A stretch of DNA of 64,000 nucleotides from Alcanivorax borkumensis SK2. Its GTDB lineage: Bacteria; Pseudomonadota; Gammaproteobacteria; Pseudomonadales; Alcanivoracaceae. The stretch lies in the NCBI RefSeq assembly GCF_000009365.1, contig NC_008260.1, positions 1,709,501-1,773,500 on the forward strand. Reading direction: 5' to 3'. Both the position numbers and the translations under genes were made by a program. The stretch's first letter is position 1, and each line of letters opens with the position of its first letter. This document shows, piece by piece, positions 10,093 to 19,527 of the stretch. Under the pieces are notes generated by a model. The model did no database searches and was not told where the DNA came from. It saw only the letters and a list, made by a program, of their open reading frames with translations.

Positions 10093-12282
10093 ATGTTTAC
10101 AGATCCCCTCTCACGTCCAGCATCACACTCCGCTCTGCGTTTTTTACGCCCCCTGTGGCTAGGACTCGCCTGTAGCGCAACCTCCCTTGCTATAGCCGAC
10201 GAAAGCAACCAACTGGACACTGTTTCCGTGAATGCCTCCGTCCCTGACCAAAACACTGACCCACTTCCAGAAGCCGCCACCGCCAGCCGACTGGGGCTGA
10301 GCATGCGTGAAACCCCCGCCACAGTGGATATCATTGGCCGTGATGAAATTGAACAGGAAGGGCTGCGAAACCTGATTGAGCTATACCGCAATGCTCCCGG
10401 CGTCAGTGCGGGCAACATCCCTGGCTCACCAGCCTCTGTCAGCATGCGCGGCTTCACCGATGTGGGTTATTTGTTTAACGGTACCCGCGCCGTGGATCCA
10501 GGCCTGATGTCACGCAACATGAATACCTGGAACCTGGAGCGAGTAGAAATTCTCAAAGGCCCGGCCTCCGTATTGAACGGTACCGGAGCCTTAGCAGGCA
10601 GTATCAATCTGATCACCAAGCGCCCAGATGTTAGCGCCGACGCCTACGATGGCATGCTCAGCTATGGCAGCAACGATACGGTTAATCTAGGTCTAGGCAT
10701 CAATAAAGTACTCACTGACACCGCTGCCCTGCGTGCGGACTTCAGCCACGATGAAAGCGACGGTTTCGTGGATGACACCAATAGTCGCACAGATGCTTTT
10801 ACCACCAGCCTGTTGTTGACCCCCACAGACAAACTTACCCTGTCGTTTGATCTTGATTTATACAGTGACAAATACAGCACCCCCTACCAAGGCGCTCCAT
10901 TACTCCCCGCCTCCGTCGCCCATGACCCAAGTGATGTGGTTTCTGGTGGCCTAGTGCTGGACGAATCCATCCGCGACAACAATTACAATGTAGAAAACGG
11001 CATCATGGAATCGGACAGCCAGTGGTTCCGAGCTCGCGTGGATTATCAGCTCAATGAGAACTGGAAGTTAGCCAATGAATTGGGCTTCTACAACGCTGAC
11101 CGCAATTGGGCCAACTCCGAAGATTTCACCTATAACACCGGCACCGGCCAACTGGATCGCCTGACCACCATTATCACTCATCGCCAGAAGTCTGCTTCCG
11201 AGCGTTTTTTCGCCGTCTATGATGGCAAACTTGGCGAGCGGCGCCACCGCTTCACTGCCGGTGTCGATTTCCGCTATACCGATTTCTTTTCCGAACGGCG
11301 CTTCGGCACTACTACCTCCGTGGATCCGTTTAATCCAAACCGTGGTGAACTGCCAAGCGATAATGCCAGCAATTATCCCTACCGCGTAAATTACGACAGC
11401 ATAGTTACCACCCAAGGTGTTTTTTTAGAAGACGCACTTAATCTGACCCCCAACTGGTTGCTGGTAGGTGGAGCTCGGTATGACTATTCAGACTTGGATC
11501 GCCGCATTGATGACCTGATCACCAATACCCGCACCGATTTTGGCCAGACCTACGAGTCATTTTCCTGGCGTCTGGGCACCATTTACGACCTGAACAACAA
11601 CACTCAACTGTTCGCTCAATATAACCGCGCTGCCACTCCCATCACCTCATTGGTATTGAGCAGTCAATCCCGTGCGGGTTTTGATCTGTCTGAAGGACGC
11701 TCCATGGAAGCCGGGGTGAGGACAAATTTCTGGGATCGCCGTGCCACCCTCACCGCCGCCGTTTACCGTATTGATCAAGATGACATACTCACACGCGACC
11801 CAAGCAACCCAGCCCTAACCGTTCAGGGCGGCAGCCAACGCTCACAGGGGGGTGAGCTGGACCTCACCTTGCAATTATTGCCCCAGTGGTGGTTACGCCT
11901 GAGCGCCGCCCATGTAGACGCAAAATACACCGACCTCACCGACGGTAGCGGCAACGATCTCACCGGCAATCGCCCTACCAATGTGCCCGATGACACCTAT
12001 GCCGCCACCAGCGCCTACACATTTAGCCCTGTATCACTCACCGTTGGCGGAGCCATCCGCCACACGGGGGATTTCTATACCAGCAGCAGTAACGACTACA
12101 AAGTCGCTAGCCGCACCCTGCTCGACGCTTGGGTCAGCCACCCATTAGGCAAAGGCACTCTGACCCTGCGAGGCCGAAACCTGACCGATGAATTTTACGC
12201 AGACTGGTCCGGCTACAGTGCCACCCAGGTTTATGTCGGTGCTCCTCGCACGGTTGAATTGGGCTGGACTGGACACTTTTGA
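10093..12282 (+). CDS. TonB-dependent siderophore receptor
   Basis: This 729-residue outer membrane protein has a signal peptide to about residue 36 and a plug domain (TPATVDIIGRDEIEQEG, then APGVSAGN, MRGF, VEILKGPASVLNG and LAGSINLITKRP). A 22-strand barrel follows, ending in an aromatic (GHF). The pattern is that of FpvA/FhuA-like siderophore receptors; the ligand is unknown. There is no long N-terminal signalling extension, so it is not an ECF-type transducer. The stop overlaps the ATG of a PepSY membrane protein, a common pairing for ferric-siderophore uptake and reduction. Confidence 0.92.
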   Translation: MFTDPLSRPASHSALRFLRPLWLGLACSATSLAIADESNQLDTVSVNASVPDQNTDPLPEAATASRLGLSMRETPATVDIIGRDEIEQEGLRNLIELYRNAPGVSAGNIPGSPASVSMRGFTDVGYLFNGTRAVDPGLMSRNMNTWNLERVEILKGPASVLNGTGALAGSINLITKRPDVSADAYDGMLSYGSNDTVNLGLGINKVLTDTAALRADFSHDESDGFVDDTNSRTDAFTTSLLLTPTDKLTLSFDLDLYSDKYSTPYQGAPLLPASVAHDPSDVVSGGLVLDESIRDNNYNVENGIMESDSQWFRARVDYQLNENWKLANELGFYNADRNWANSEDFTYNTGTGQLDRLTTIITHRQKSASERFFAVYDGKLGERRHRFTAGVDFRYTDFFSERRFGTTTSVDPFNPNRGELPSDNASNYPYRVNYDSIVTTQGVFLEDALNLTPNWLLVGGARYDYSDLDRRIDDLITNTRTDFGQTYESFSWRLGTIYDLNNNTQLFAQYNRAATPITSLVLSSQSRAGFDLSEGRSMEAGVRTNFWDRRATLTAAVYRIDQDDILTRDPSNPALTVQGGSQRSQGGELDLTLQLLPQWWLRLSAAHVDAKYTDLTDGSGNDLTGNRPTNVPDDTYAATSAYTFSPVSLTVGGAIRHTGDFYTSSSNDYKVASRTLLDAWVSHPLGKGTLTLRGRNLTDEFYADWSGYSATQVYVGAPRTVELGWTGHF

Positions 12283-13628
12283 TGTCGCCCTCCCATTCGC
12301 AAACCTCACAAACGCCACGGAACAATCGCCTGTATGCAGCCGTTTGGCGCTGGCATTTTTACGCGGGGCTGATCACCGCCCCGTTTTTGTTAATTCTCGC
12401 CATTACCGGGGCTATTTACCTGTTTAATGACGAAATTAACGACCTATTACACCCGGACCTTCGCTTTGCTCCCACCGGCAACCAGGTTCAAGCACCTGGT
12501 GCACTGCTGGAGGCCGTTCAACACGCCTATCCAGCGGCAACGCTCAACCGCATCGACATGCCCACCGAACCCGGGCGTACCGCCCAGATATACATCAGCC
12601 CGGCCCAAGGCCCAGATCGCCGTGTTTTCGTCGACCCAGGCAATGCCGCTGTGCTAGGTAGCTACGTCTACACCAGTACTCTTGTCGGCTTCTCCGATGT
12701 AGCTCACGGCTCATTGCTGCTAGGTAATACCGGTGATGCCATTGTTGAACTCGTCGCTTGCTGGGCATTCGTACTGGTCATTACCGGCTTGTACCTGTGG
12801 TGGCCTCGAAAACGGACAGACCAACGGCATCGATTCAGCCCAAACCTCCAACAACGTGGACGTAAACTGTGGCGGGAACTGCACCGCCTCACCGGCCTGT
12901 ATTCTGCGGTCCTGATCCTGTTTCTGATCATCACCGGCTTACCCTGGGCCAACCTCTGGGGCGGTCAATTTCTCACCCCCGTGAGTAATGCACTGGGAAT
13001 GGGCTATCCCACTTTTCTTCGCCACCATGGCAGCGACGACAGTAAAACTCTTGTCGACACCCACGGAGAGGCCCCCTGGACACTCAACGCAGCCCCAGTC
13101 CCTCACGGCCACCATGGCGCTTCCAATATCAGCGTAAACCAGGTCCATCAAATCCTGGTTGAGCAAGGCGTTGCTCTGGGCTACAGACTCTCCTTGCCCC
13201 AAGAACCCGGAGACATCTACAGCGCTTACACTTATCCCGCGCAGCCAGAGGGCCAGCAAACCTTTCATATTGATGCCCATAACGGAACACTTATTGGCAA
13301 AGCCGGTTTCGATGACTACGGCGCCATCGCCAAAATTGTGGAATGGGGAGTGGCATTGCACATGGGTAATTATTTTGGCCGGGCCAACCAATTGCTCATG
13401 TTGTTCCCCTGCCTGGCCATCATTATCTTGGTTGTTAGCGGGCTAAAGCTGTGGTGGAAACGACGGCCGCAAGGGAGCCTGGGAGCCCCCAAGAAACTGG
13501 CAGCAGGAAAGAAACGAAACCTGGCAATGATTACCGCCATCCTGATGCTGTTATTTCCTTTAGCCGGGATCAGTTTCATCATCGTTCTAACCGTGGATAT
13601 GAGCTGGCAGGCAATACGCTCCCAATGA
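12282..13628 (+). CDS. PepSY-associated TM helix protein, probable ferric-siderophore reductase partner
   Basis: This 448-residue inner membrane protein has PepSY_TM organisation: a first helix after WRWHFYAGLITAPFLLILAITGAIY, a periplasmic PepSY region, a helix pair around VLVITGLYLWWPRK, a further helix near residue 205, and a C-terminal pair. Conserved His/Trp around WRWHFYAG, ELHRLTGLY and VALHMG could bind haem or metal. Related proteins next to TonB receptors (FoxB, PiuB and similar) take part in siderophore-iron release. The ATG overlaps the receptor stop as TGATG. Confidence 0.85.
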   Translation: MSPSHSQTSQTPRNNRLYAAVWRWHFYAGLITAPFLLILAITGAIYLFNDEINDLLHPDLRFAPTGNQVQAPGALLEAVQHAYPAATLNRIDMPTEPGRTAQIYISPAQGPDRRVFVDPGNAAVLGSYVYTSTLVGFSDVAHGSLLLGNTGDAIVELVACWAFVLVITGLYLWWPRKRTDQRHRFSPNLQQRGRKLWRELHRLTGLYSAVLILFLIITGLPWANLWGGQFLTPVSNALGMGYPTFLRHHGSDDSKTLVDTHGEAPWTLNAAPVPHGHHGASNISVNQVHQILVEQGVALGYRLSLPQEPGDIYSAYTYPAQPEGQQTFHIDAHNGTLIGKAGFDDYGAIAKIVEWGVALHMGNYFGRANQLLMLFPCLAIIILVVSGLKLWWKRRPQGSLGAPKKLAAGKKRNLAMITAILMLLFPLAGISFIIVLTVDMSWQAIRSQ

Positions 13629-13742
13629 AGATAACGACGCTTTACGGCAGGTAATAAGCTGAATAGAGCATTCACTGCGACTTCGGATCCGAAATGACCG
13701 CAGCAGCCCTTAACTCGCCACTAACCTGGGGAGACAGGCAAT

Positions 13743-13774
13743 AAAAAAGCCCCACTCTTTCGAGTGAGGCTTTT
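13743..13774 (-). terminator. Terminator of the tRNA-Ala/tRNA-Glu transcript
   Basis: On the minus strand a 13-base-pair stem with one mismatch (13745-13757 with 13762-13774, GAAA loop) ends in a T run, 6 bases past the CCA end of tRNA-Glu. It may also serve the plus-strand PepSY gene. Confidence 0.85.
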
Positions 13775-13779
13775 CTATT

Positions 13780-13855
13780 TGGCGTCCCCTAGGGGAGTCG
13801 AACCCCTGTTACCGCCGTGAAAGGGCGGTGTCCTGGGCCACTAGACGAAGGGGAC
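13780..13855 (-). tRNA. tRNA-Glu (anticodon TTC)
   Basis: A 76-nt cloverleaf with GTCCCCT/AGGGGAC acceptor, anticodon arm CCGCCCTTTCACGGCGG reading TTC, T arm GGGGTTCGACTCCCC and encoded CCA. It is co-oriented with tRNA-Ala upstream and with gltX, whose product charges it. Confidence 0.97.
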
Positions 13856-13860
13856 GTGTT

Positions 13861-13936
13861 TGGTGGAGCTAAGCGGGATCGAACCGCTGACCTCAACACT
13901 GCCAGTGTTGCGCTCTCCCAGCTGAGCTATAGCCCC
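13861..13936 (-). tRNA. tRNA-Ala (anticodon GGC)
   Basis: A 76-nt cloverleaf with GGGGCTA acceptor start, D arm AGCTCAGCTGGGAGAGC, anticodon arm CAACACTGGCAGTGTTG reading GGC, and encoded CCA. It lies 5 bases before tRNA-Glu, so one precursor is likely. Confidence 0.97.
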
Positions 13937-14210
13937 AGTACACAAACGAGACAAAGTGCATCCCGGTTGGTGCGGCGTATTCTACCGGCCACCCCTACCC
14001 TGTCAAGCGCCAGCCGGCGGTTTTTTTCAGAATGAAGTCAATTTGGCTACATCGTGAACAAGTTGCTGAAAAACTGGGCGAAACCAGTTACAGGTTCTAC
14101 CTTTACACGCGGCGATCACAATGAAAAACCATAGCGTTGTCGCCGCGATTCACGCCAAAACACAAGCAAGGCTTGCCAAGTTACGGATCGCCCAGCCTGT
14201 GTTTTTCAAA
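13937..14210. other. Region between gltX and the tRNA pair
   Basis: No gene is seen. An 8-bp inverted repeat (CGCGGCGA at 14108-14115, TCGCCGCG at 14140-14147, 24-base loop) lies just after gltX. A T run (14020s) follows a GC-rich stretch but points away from gltX. Promoter sequences for the tRNAs are presumably here. Confidence 0.5.
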
Positions 14211-15695
14211 TCAACCCACCGGCAAATCGCGGTATGCCTTCTCCAGTTTCTTCATCTGCTTCTTGGACACGCCCCCCAGCACCTCAATGGCATGGCGAAT
14301 TCGTGCACGGCTGATATCCGAGCCGATGATTTCCATAGAGTCCACCACCGAAAAGCTGGCACTGGTGCCGGCAATGGCAATAAACACCGGGAACAAGAAA
14401 TCCTTTATCTTCACTTCCAGCGCATCGGCAATCGCCTTGGCATCGGCAAACAAACCCTCTCGATTCCAGTCGTTACGCGCTTCGTAAGTCCACAGCAAAT
14501 ACTGGAGCCATACCTTGATGTCATCCGCACTGTACTGCTTGTGCTCGAAGCTGGCCTCAGAGATAGCAGGCATGCCGTTAAAGCAGAACGCCGCCTTGTC
14601 CGCCACTTCCGACAACGTCTCCACTCGCTGGCGCAAGTGAGGAATTATCTTCATGGCGTAATCGCGGTTGAAAGCCCAATCGAGCAGCGAGTCCAGGAAC
14701 TGCTCATCACTCTGTTCACGCAACCACTGACCGTTCAACCAGCTCAGTTTCTCCACATCGAAAACCGGCCCACCGAGGGACACACGCTGAATGTCGAAGG
14801 CCTCCTGCATCTGAGTCAGGGAGAACTTTTCGCTCTCGTCCGGCATGGACCAGCCCATGCGCCCCAGGTAATTCACCAACGCTTCTGGCAAGTACCCCAT
14901 ACGCTGATAGAACAAGATACTGGTGGGGTTTTTGCGTTTGCTGAGCTTGGATTTATCCGGATTACGCAGCAGCGGCATATGGCACAGCACCGGCATTTCC
15001 CAACCAAAATATTCATATAGCAGCTTGTGCTTGGGTGCGGAGTTGAGCCACTCCTCACCACGGATAACGTGGGTGATCTCCATCAGGTGATCATCCACGA
15101 TATTGGCCAGGTGGTAAGTGGGCATGCCATCGGATTTTAACAAAATCTGTGCATCCACTAATGCCCAGTCAAGCTCTACTGGTCCGCGCAACATGTCATG
15201 AATTTCACAGCGACCCTCCGTAGGCACACGCATACGGATCACGTACGGTGCGCCATCAGCCTCGCGCTTGGCCTGCTCATCCGCAGGTAGTTCCAGATCG
15301 GAAGGTTTAAGCGCACGATTTTCGCCGCTTTCTTTCAATCCGGCACGCAATGCATCCAGCTCTTCGCTGGTGCGGTAGCACTTGAACGCATGGCCTTTTT
15401 CAATTAACTGTTCCGCGTACTGGCGGTAAATGCCTTTGCGCTCACTCTGGCGGTAAGGCCCGTGGGGTCCGCCCACGTCCGGGCCCTCATCCCAGGTCAA
15501 CCCCAGCCACTTCAATGAATCGAGGATCATCTGTTCGGACTGATCAGTGGAACGGGTCTGATCCGTGTCTTCGATGCGCAGAATGAACTGGCCACCGTGT
15601 TGTTGCGCAAAGCAACGGTTGAACAAAGCGATATAAGCCGTGCCGACGTGGGGATCGCCGGTGGGCGACGGGGCAACGCGAGTACGAACAGTCAT
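14211..15695 (-). CDS. gltX: Glutamyl-tRNA synthetase
   Basis: This 494-residue class I synthetase charges tRNA-Glu. The N-terminus holds the HIGH-type signature as [13 protein letters not shown] (residues 9-21), and the KMSKS loop appears as [11 protein letters not shown] near residues 253-263. The C-terminal anticodon-binding domain is complete, and length is typical (about 470-495). Next on the same strand are tRNA-Ala and tRNA-Glu, the gltX-tRNA order found in pseudomonads. The position-2 Leu in KLSKR is a known variant in GluRS. Confidence 0.96.
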   Translation of the reverse strand: MTVRTRVAPSPTGDPHVGTAYIALFNRCFAQQHGGQFILRIEDTDQTRSTDQSEQMILDSLKWLGLTWDEGPDVGGPHGPYRQSERKGIYRQYAEQLIEKGHAFKCYRTSEELDALRAGLKESGENRALKPSDLELPADEQAKREADGAPYVIRMRVPTEGRCEIHDMLRGPVELDWALVDAQILLKSDGMPTYHLANIVDDHLMEITHVIRGEEWLNSAPKHKLLYEYFGWEMPVLCHMPLLRNPDKSKLSKRKNPTSILFYQRMGYLPEALVNYLGRMGWSMPDESEKFSLTQMQEAFDIQRVSLGGPVFDVEKLSWLNGQWLREQSDEQFLDSLLDWAFNRDYAMKIIPHLRQRVETLSEVADKAAFCFNGMPAISEASFEHKQYSADDIKVWLQYLLWTYEARNDWNREGLFADAKAIADALEVKIKDFLFPVFIAIAGTSASFSVVDSMEIIGSDISRARIRHAIEVLGGVSKKQMKKLEKAYRDLPVG

Positions 15696-16037
15696 ACTGA
15701 CTCCAGTAGTGCAAACTGGCGCGGATTATACCTGTCAAAGCCGCTGCCATGTAGCAGACTGTCAAAAAGCCCATTGCGTACTTTTGCTTTCAGCCTGGTT
15801 CGCAATCTATACCCTATTCGGGGGTCAGAGAGCGCTCTTTTGAAGGCCCATGTCCGGCCATCAAAAAGGGCAATAATGAACCTGTAAACTTGGAGGGCTT
15901 TTCAACAAGCCGCTAGACATCAAGCCAAGGGTTTCTGCTATGGTTATAATGACCACATGACTCCGGTTCACTCTGCTGCCACATTCTCAGACACGGCAGC
16001 AGGTCTTCATTGGATTCAACTGATCAAGGAAAAGACC
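15696..16037. other. Divergent region between gltX and the DUF4399 gene
   Basis: About 340 bases holding the gltX promoter and the leader of the next gene. A short inverted GGCC-rich motif occurs at 15844-15865. No gene or convincing operator is seen. Confidence 0.5.
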
Positions 16038-16586
16038 ATGCGTATTCCGTTCCAACGCTCCCTACTCGTCGCGGTGATTGCTAGCACAGGCTTGCTACAG
16101 GCATGCTCCGACAACAGCGACGGCAAAGAGGCCGCAGCGCCTGCTGCAGACGCTCCTGCCGCCGCCGATCACAGCAATCACATGAACACCGATGACAGCG
16201 CCACCAAGCCCGCCGCCACCGGCATCGTACGCAGCCCGGCCCCGGAAGGCGCCGCTGCTGAAATTGTCAGTCCCACCAATGGCGCGACGGTCAGCAGCCC
16301 CGTGAAGGTTGTCTTTGGCTTGGAAGGCATGGAGGTGGCACCGGCTGGCAACGAGCAAAAGAACAGTGGCCACCACCACCTACTCATCGACTTGGATACC
16401 ATGCCGAACATGGACATGCCGCTGCCCGCCAACGACCAGGTAGTGCATTTTGGCAAGGGCCAAACTGAAACTGAGCTGGAACTGGAACCGGGCACCCATA
16501 CCCTGCAGCTACTACTCGGCGATTACCGCCACGTTCCCCACCAGCCACCGGTCACATCAGAAAAAATCACCATTACAGTGGAATAA
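16038..16586 (+). CDS. DUF4399-domain lipoprotein
   Basis: This 182-residue lipoprotein has a lipobox ending LLQAC (lipidated Cys 23), an Ala/Asp/His-rich linker (residues 33-65) and a C-terminal DUF4399 domain with SPTNGATVSSPVKVVFGLEGM, NSGHHHLLID, FGKGQTETELEL and a final KITITVE. The HHH motif and compact fold suggest a metal or ligand role, but function is unknown. The ATG at 16038 follows an AAGGA site; an upstream frame start would spoil the signal peptide. A very strong terminator follows. Confidence 0.85.
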   Translation: MRIPFQRSLLVAVIASTGLLQACSDNSDGKEAAAPAADAPAAADHSNHMNTDDSATKPAATGIVRSPAPEGAAAEIVSPTNGATVSSPVKVVFGLEGMEVAPAGNEQKNSGHHHLLIDLDTMPNMDMPLPANDQVVHFGKGQTETELELEPGTHTLQLLLGDYRHVPHQPPVTSEKITITVE

Positions 16587-16640
16587 AAAGCGCAGTAAAA
16601 CATACGCTTCGCACTATTCCACACAACACCCCACCCAGAA

Positions 16641-16687
16641 ACGCGGGCCTGTCTTTGCCGATTGGCAAAGACAGGCCCGCGTTTTTT
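16641..16687 (+). terminator. Very strong terminator, 18-bp perfect stem
   Basis: CGCGGGCCTGTCTTTGCC (16642-16659) pairs perfectly with 16664-16681 around a GATT loop and is followed by six T. It lies 55 bases past the DUF4399 stop. Confidence 0.9.
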
Positions 16688-16741
16688 ATGGCGCATTGAT
16701 AGGTCGTAGAGAACATCAGGTCATTGCGCTGTGATGCGCAA

Positions 16742-16779
16742 AAGGCGGAAATACCACTAAGCATCTCCGCCTTATTTTT
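16742..16779 (+). terminator. Second hairpin with T tract
   Basis: AAGGCGGA (16742-16749) pairs with TCCGCCTT (16766-16773) over a 16-base loop, followed by ATTTTT. It could terminate plus-strand readthrough; on the minus strand it has no good T run. Confidence 0.5.
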
Positions 16780-16780
16780 G

Positions 16781-16804
16781 GCGTGCAGCGTGCAGCGTGC
16801 AGCG
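16781..16804. repeat. Heptamer tandem repeat GCGTGCA x3.4
   Basis: Three perfect GCGTGCA copies plus GCG lie 12 bases beyond the stop of the universal stress gene. No function is apparent; seven-base units are typical of slippage products. Confidence 0.9.
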
Positions 16805-16815
16805 GGGTTTACCTC

Positions 16816-17655
16816 TTAGCGCAGCAACAAGTGCGGCACTTTAGCCTCACGAATCATCTTGTTGGTGGTGCTGCCCACAAAAAATTCACGGATGCGGGAA
16901 TGGCCGTAGGCCCCCATCACCACCAGATCCACGCTATGGCTTTGCTGGTACTGGTGCAGAGCCGGCTCCACCTCACCCTCAAGGATAGCCGTGTGCACGT
17001 TGTGTCCGGACTGCTCAAGCTGTCGCGCCGCTGCATCCAAGCCTTCATTGTTGTTGCCAACGGTCACCAAATGGCAATCCAGCCCTTGAAATAAAGGGCT
17101 ACCGGCCAAAATGCCTACGCCCTTACGTGAGGTGGCACTACCATCGAATGCCAGCATGATGGTTTTCGGCGCACGAAACTCACCGGCGGTCACGAGAATA
17201 GGGCGCTGCAGAGCGCGAATAACACGCTCCACGTTGTCACCCACCTGAGCGCCGATACCGTCGTGTTCTTCGCCCTGCTTACCAATAACCAGCAAACGCA
17301 TATCGCCTTCAAGCTCAGCCAAGGTATCCACCAGATCACCGTGACGCTGACGTTGCTGAGGCTCAGTGACGCCATTTGCGGTGGCCCGTTGGCAGGCCGC
17401 GTCCAGCATTATCATCCCTTGCTCCAACGCCAAACGATTACGCTTGGCATCCAGGTCCGCCAACTCTTCCATCAAATGTTCGCGACCACCCAAGGCAAGA
17501 TTGCCACTGAAATCAGCACTCACCGGGTAGCGGGAATGGTCCAGCACGTGCAGCAAGGTCAGCGGCGCACCCAAGCGCTGTGAGGCCCAGGCAGCATAAT
17601 CACAAACCACCGAGGCAGCGTTAGAGCCGTCGATACAGGCGATGACGTTAGTCAT
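16816..17655 (-). CDS. Universal stress protein, tandem Usp domains
   Basis: This 279-residue cytoplasmic protein is made of two Usp domains. The first begins VIACIDGSNAASVVCDYAAWASQR. The second begins IMLAFDGSATSRKGV near residue 167 and ends VVMGAYGHSRIREFFVGSTTNKMIR, the G-x2-G-x9-G[ST] ATP-binding signature. The first half has a degenerate signature (LLVIGKQGEEH), so only the second domain may bind ATP. It lies 44 bases after the SulP gene on the same strand; SulP-Usp pairs are recurrent in proteobacteria, suggesting stress control of anion uptake. Confidence 0.9.
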   Translation of the reverse strand: MTNVIACIDGSNAASVVCDYAAWASQRLGAPLTLLHVLDHSRYPVSADFSGNLALGGREHLMEELADLDAKRNRLALEQGMIMLDAACQRATANGVTEPQQRQRHGDLVDTLAELEGDMRLLVIGKQGEEHDGIGAQVGDNVERVIRALQRPILVTAGEFRAPKTIMLAFDGSATSRKGVGILAGSPLFQGLDCHLVTVGNNNEGLDAAARQLEQSGHNVHTAILEGEVEPALHQYQQSHSVDLVVMGAYGHSRIREFFVGSTTNKMIREAKVPHLLLR

Positions 17656-17699
17656 TGTTGTTCTCCTATGTCGCTTAATGCGGCAATTGTTTGCGACGC

Positions 17700-19181
17700 T
17701 TAGTGGCCACCCATCATTTTTTCAACAGCAGCGGGCTTGTCATGCACACCGAACTTGTCCACCAGAGTCGCGCTGGCTTCATTAAGTCCAACAAGATCCA
17801 CTTCTGTACCTTCGCGGCGGAACTTAATCACCACCTTATCCAGGGCGCCAATGGCGGTAATGTCCCAGAAGTGCGCACGGTGAACATCAATAGTGACTTT
17901 ATCGATGGCTTCCTTGAAGTCAAACGCAGCGATGAACTGATCTGCTGAGGTGAAAAATACCTGCCCCACTACATCGTAAACTCGATGCCCATCTTCAGGG
18001 CTTTGCGTGGCTTTCACGTAGAAGATACGACCCACTTTATTGGCATAGAACAGCGCGCTCAGCACCACCCCGACCCCTACACCAATGGCCAAATTATGCG
18101 TCGCCACGGTAGTAATCACTGTGGCCAGCATAACCACCGAACTACTGGCAGGGTGTTTTGCCATATTAGTGATGGACTCCCAGCTGAATGTACCAATAGA
18201 TACCATGATCATCACCGCCACCAGCGCGGCCATGGGAATCTGAGACACCCACTTACCCAGGAACACCACCAACACCAGCAAGAAGCAACCGGCAAACAAA
18301 GTAGACAGGCGCTTGCGACCACCAGATTTCACGTTAATCACAGACTGGCCAATCATGGCGCAACCGGCCATGCCGCCAAGAAAACCGGAAGCGATATTAG
18401 CCACGCCCTGTCCTTTGCACTCACGGTTCTTGTCGCTATCCGTGTCGGTCAGATCATCGACAATAGTGGCGGTCATCATCGATTCCAGCAGCCCCACCAC
18501 CGCCAATGCCAGCGAGTACGGTAGAATAATTTTCAAGGTGTCCAGATTCAGCGGAATATCCGGCAGCAGGAACATGGGCAAGCTATCGGGCAAGTCGCCC
18601 TTGTCACCCACAGTGGGCACGTCCATCCCCAGCCACATGGCCACACCGGTAATCACAACGATACAAACCAACGGTGAGGGCACCGCAGTGGTCAGCAACG
18701 GCAGTAAATAAATGATACCCAGCCCCGCAGCCACCATGGCATAAACGTGCCAAGTCACATCGACCAGCTCTGGCAGTTGCGCCATGAAGATCAAGATGGC
18801 CAGCGCATTCACAAAACCGGTCACCACTGAACGCGAGACAAACCGCATCAGGTTCCCCAGTTTCAGAAAACCGGCAATGATCTGCAGCCCCCCGGTCAGT
18901 ACCGTAGCCGCCAACAGGTATTGCAGCCCGTGGTCTTTGACCAATGTCACCATTACCAGCGCCATGGCACCGGTGGCCGCAGAGATCATCCCTGGGCGGC
19001 CACCAACGAAGGCGATCACCACTGCGATACAAAAAGAGGCATACAAGCCCACTTTCGGATCCACGCCGGCTATGATGGAGAAGGCAATCGCCTCCGGAAT
19101 CAACGCAAGCGCCACAACCGCCCCTGCCAGCAAGTCACCACGGACGTTACTGAACCAGTCCTGCTGAATCGTTCGAAGCAT
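17700..19181 (-). CDS. SulP-family anion transporter with STAS domain
   Basis: This 493-residue inner membrane protein carries the SulP/SLC26 signature ([22 protein letters not shown] near residues 14-35 and PKVGLYA). About 12-14 helices follow, including the conserved [21 protein letters not shown], and then a short C-terminal STAS domain ([22 protein letters not shown]). Family members move sulfate, bicarbonate or dicarboxylates; the substrate is unknown. The ATG at 19181 was chosen because the protein then starts [12 protein letters not shown] with AGGA upstream; the longer frame adds 33 unlikely residues. It probably forms an operon with the Usp gene. Confidence 0.9.
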   Translation of the reverse strand: MLRTIQQDWFSNVRGDLLAGAVVALALIPEAIAFSIIAGVDPKVGLYASFCIAVVIAFVGGRPGMISAATGAMALVMVTLVKDHGLQYLLAATVLTGGLQIIAGFLKLGNLMRFVSRSVVTGFVNALAILIFMAQLPELVDVTWHVYAMVAAGLGIIYLLPLLTTAVPSPLVCIVVITGVAMWLGMDVPTVGDKGDLPDSLPMFLLPDIPLNLDTLKIILPYSLALAVVGLLESMMTATIVDDLTDTDSDKNRECKGQGVANIASGFLGGMAGCAMIGQSVINVKSGGRKRLSTLFAGCFLLVLVVFLGKWVSQIPMAALVAVMIMVSIGTFSWESITNMAKHPASSSVVMLATVITTVATHNLAIGVGVGVVLSALFYANKVGRIFYVKATQSPEDGHRVYDVVGQVFFTSADQFIAAFDFKEAIDKVTIDVHRAHFWDITAIGALDKVVIKFRREGTEVDLVGLNEASATLVDKFGVHDKPAAVEKMMGGH

Positions 19182-19527
19182 GGATTCAATCCTGTGTTTG
19201 GAGATAACAAACCATCGCTGCGCAGCGGCAGCAGTAAAAAACGGAGAACGGCACCGACAGGCACCGTACGGCAAAGCCATGGGAGGGATCGACAGCCTGC
19301 TAGGGCGGACTCAGCCGTGTTTGGGTCATCATAGACACCGGTATAATAAATAAAGGCGCGGATTCTAACAGAACGGCTACCGTAATTACAGGCAGCGGCT
19401 ATTCGGTTGCCGCGCAACAGCGCTGCCACTCTTCCCCCTACGCGCCACCCGCGCAACATGCGACAATAGGGACTCTCGTTTGCCCCCGCACGCCGCAAAC
19501 CCCAATCACCCGTTCGACACCGTGTTA
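19182..19527. other. sulP-dusA divergent intergenic region
   Basis: No gene is seen. A perfect plus-strand -10 (TATAAT, 19342-19347) is preceded by a -35-like TTTGGG 16 bases upstream, giving a dusA leader of about 175 bases. Short GC-rich inverted repeats occur at 19400-19430. Confidence 0.4.

Noticed and set aside
13780..13936. tRNA-associated integration of a mobile island
   Set aside because: No integrase, direct repeat of the tRNA end or atypical genes were seen next to the tRNAs.
14121..15020. Long plus-strand open frame (299 codons)
   Set aside because: It lies wholly antisense to gltX, whose motifs are clear, and has a biased composition typical of a shadow frame.
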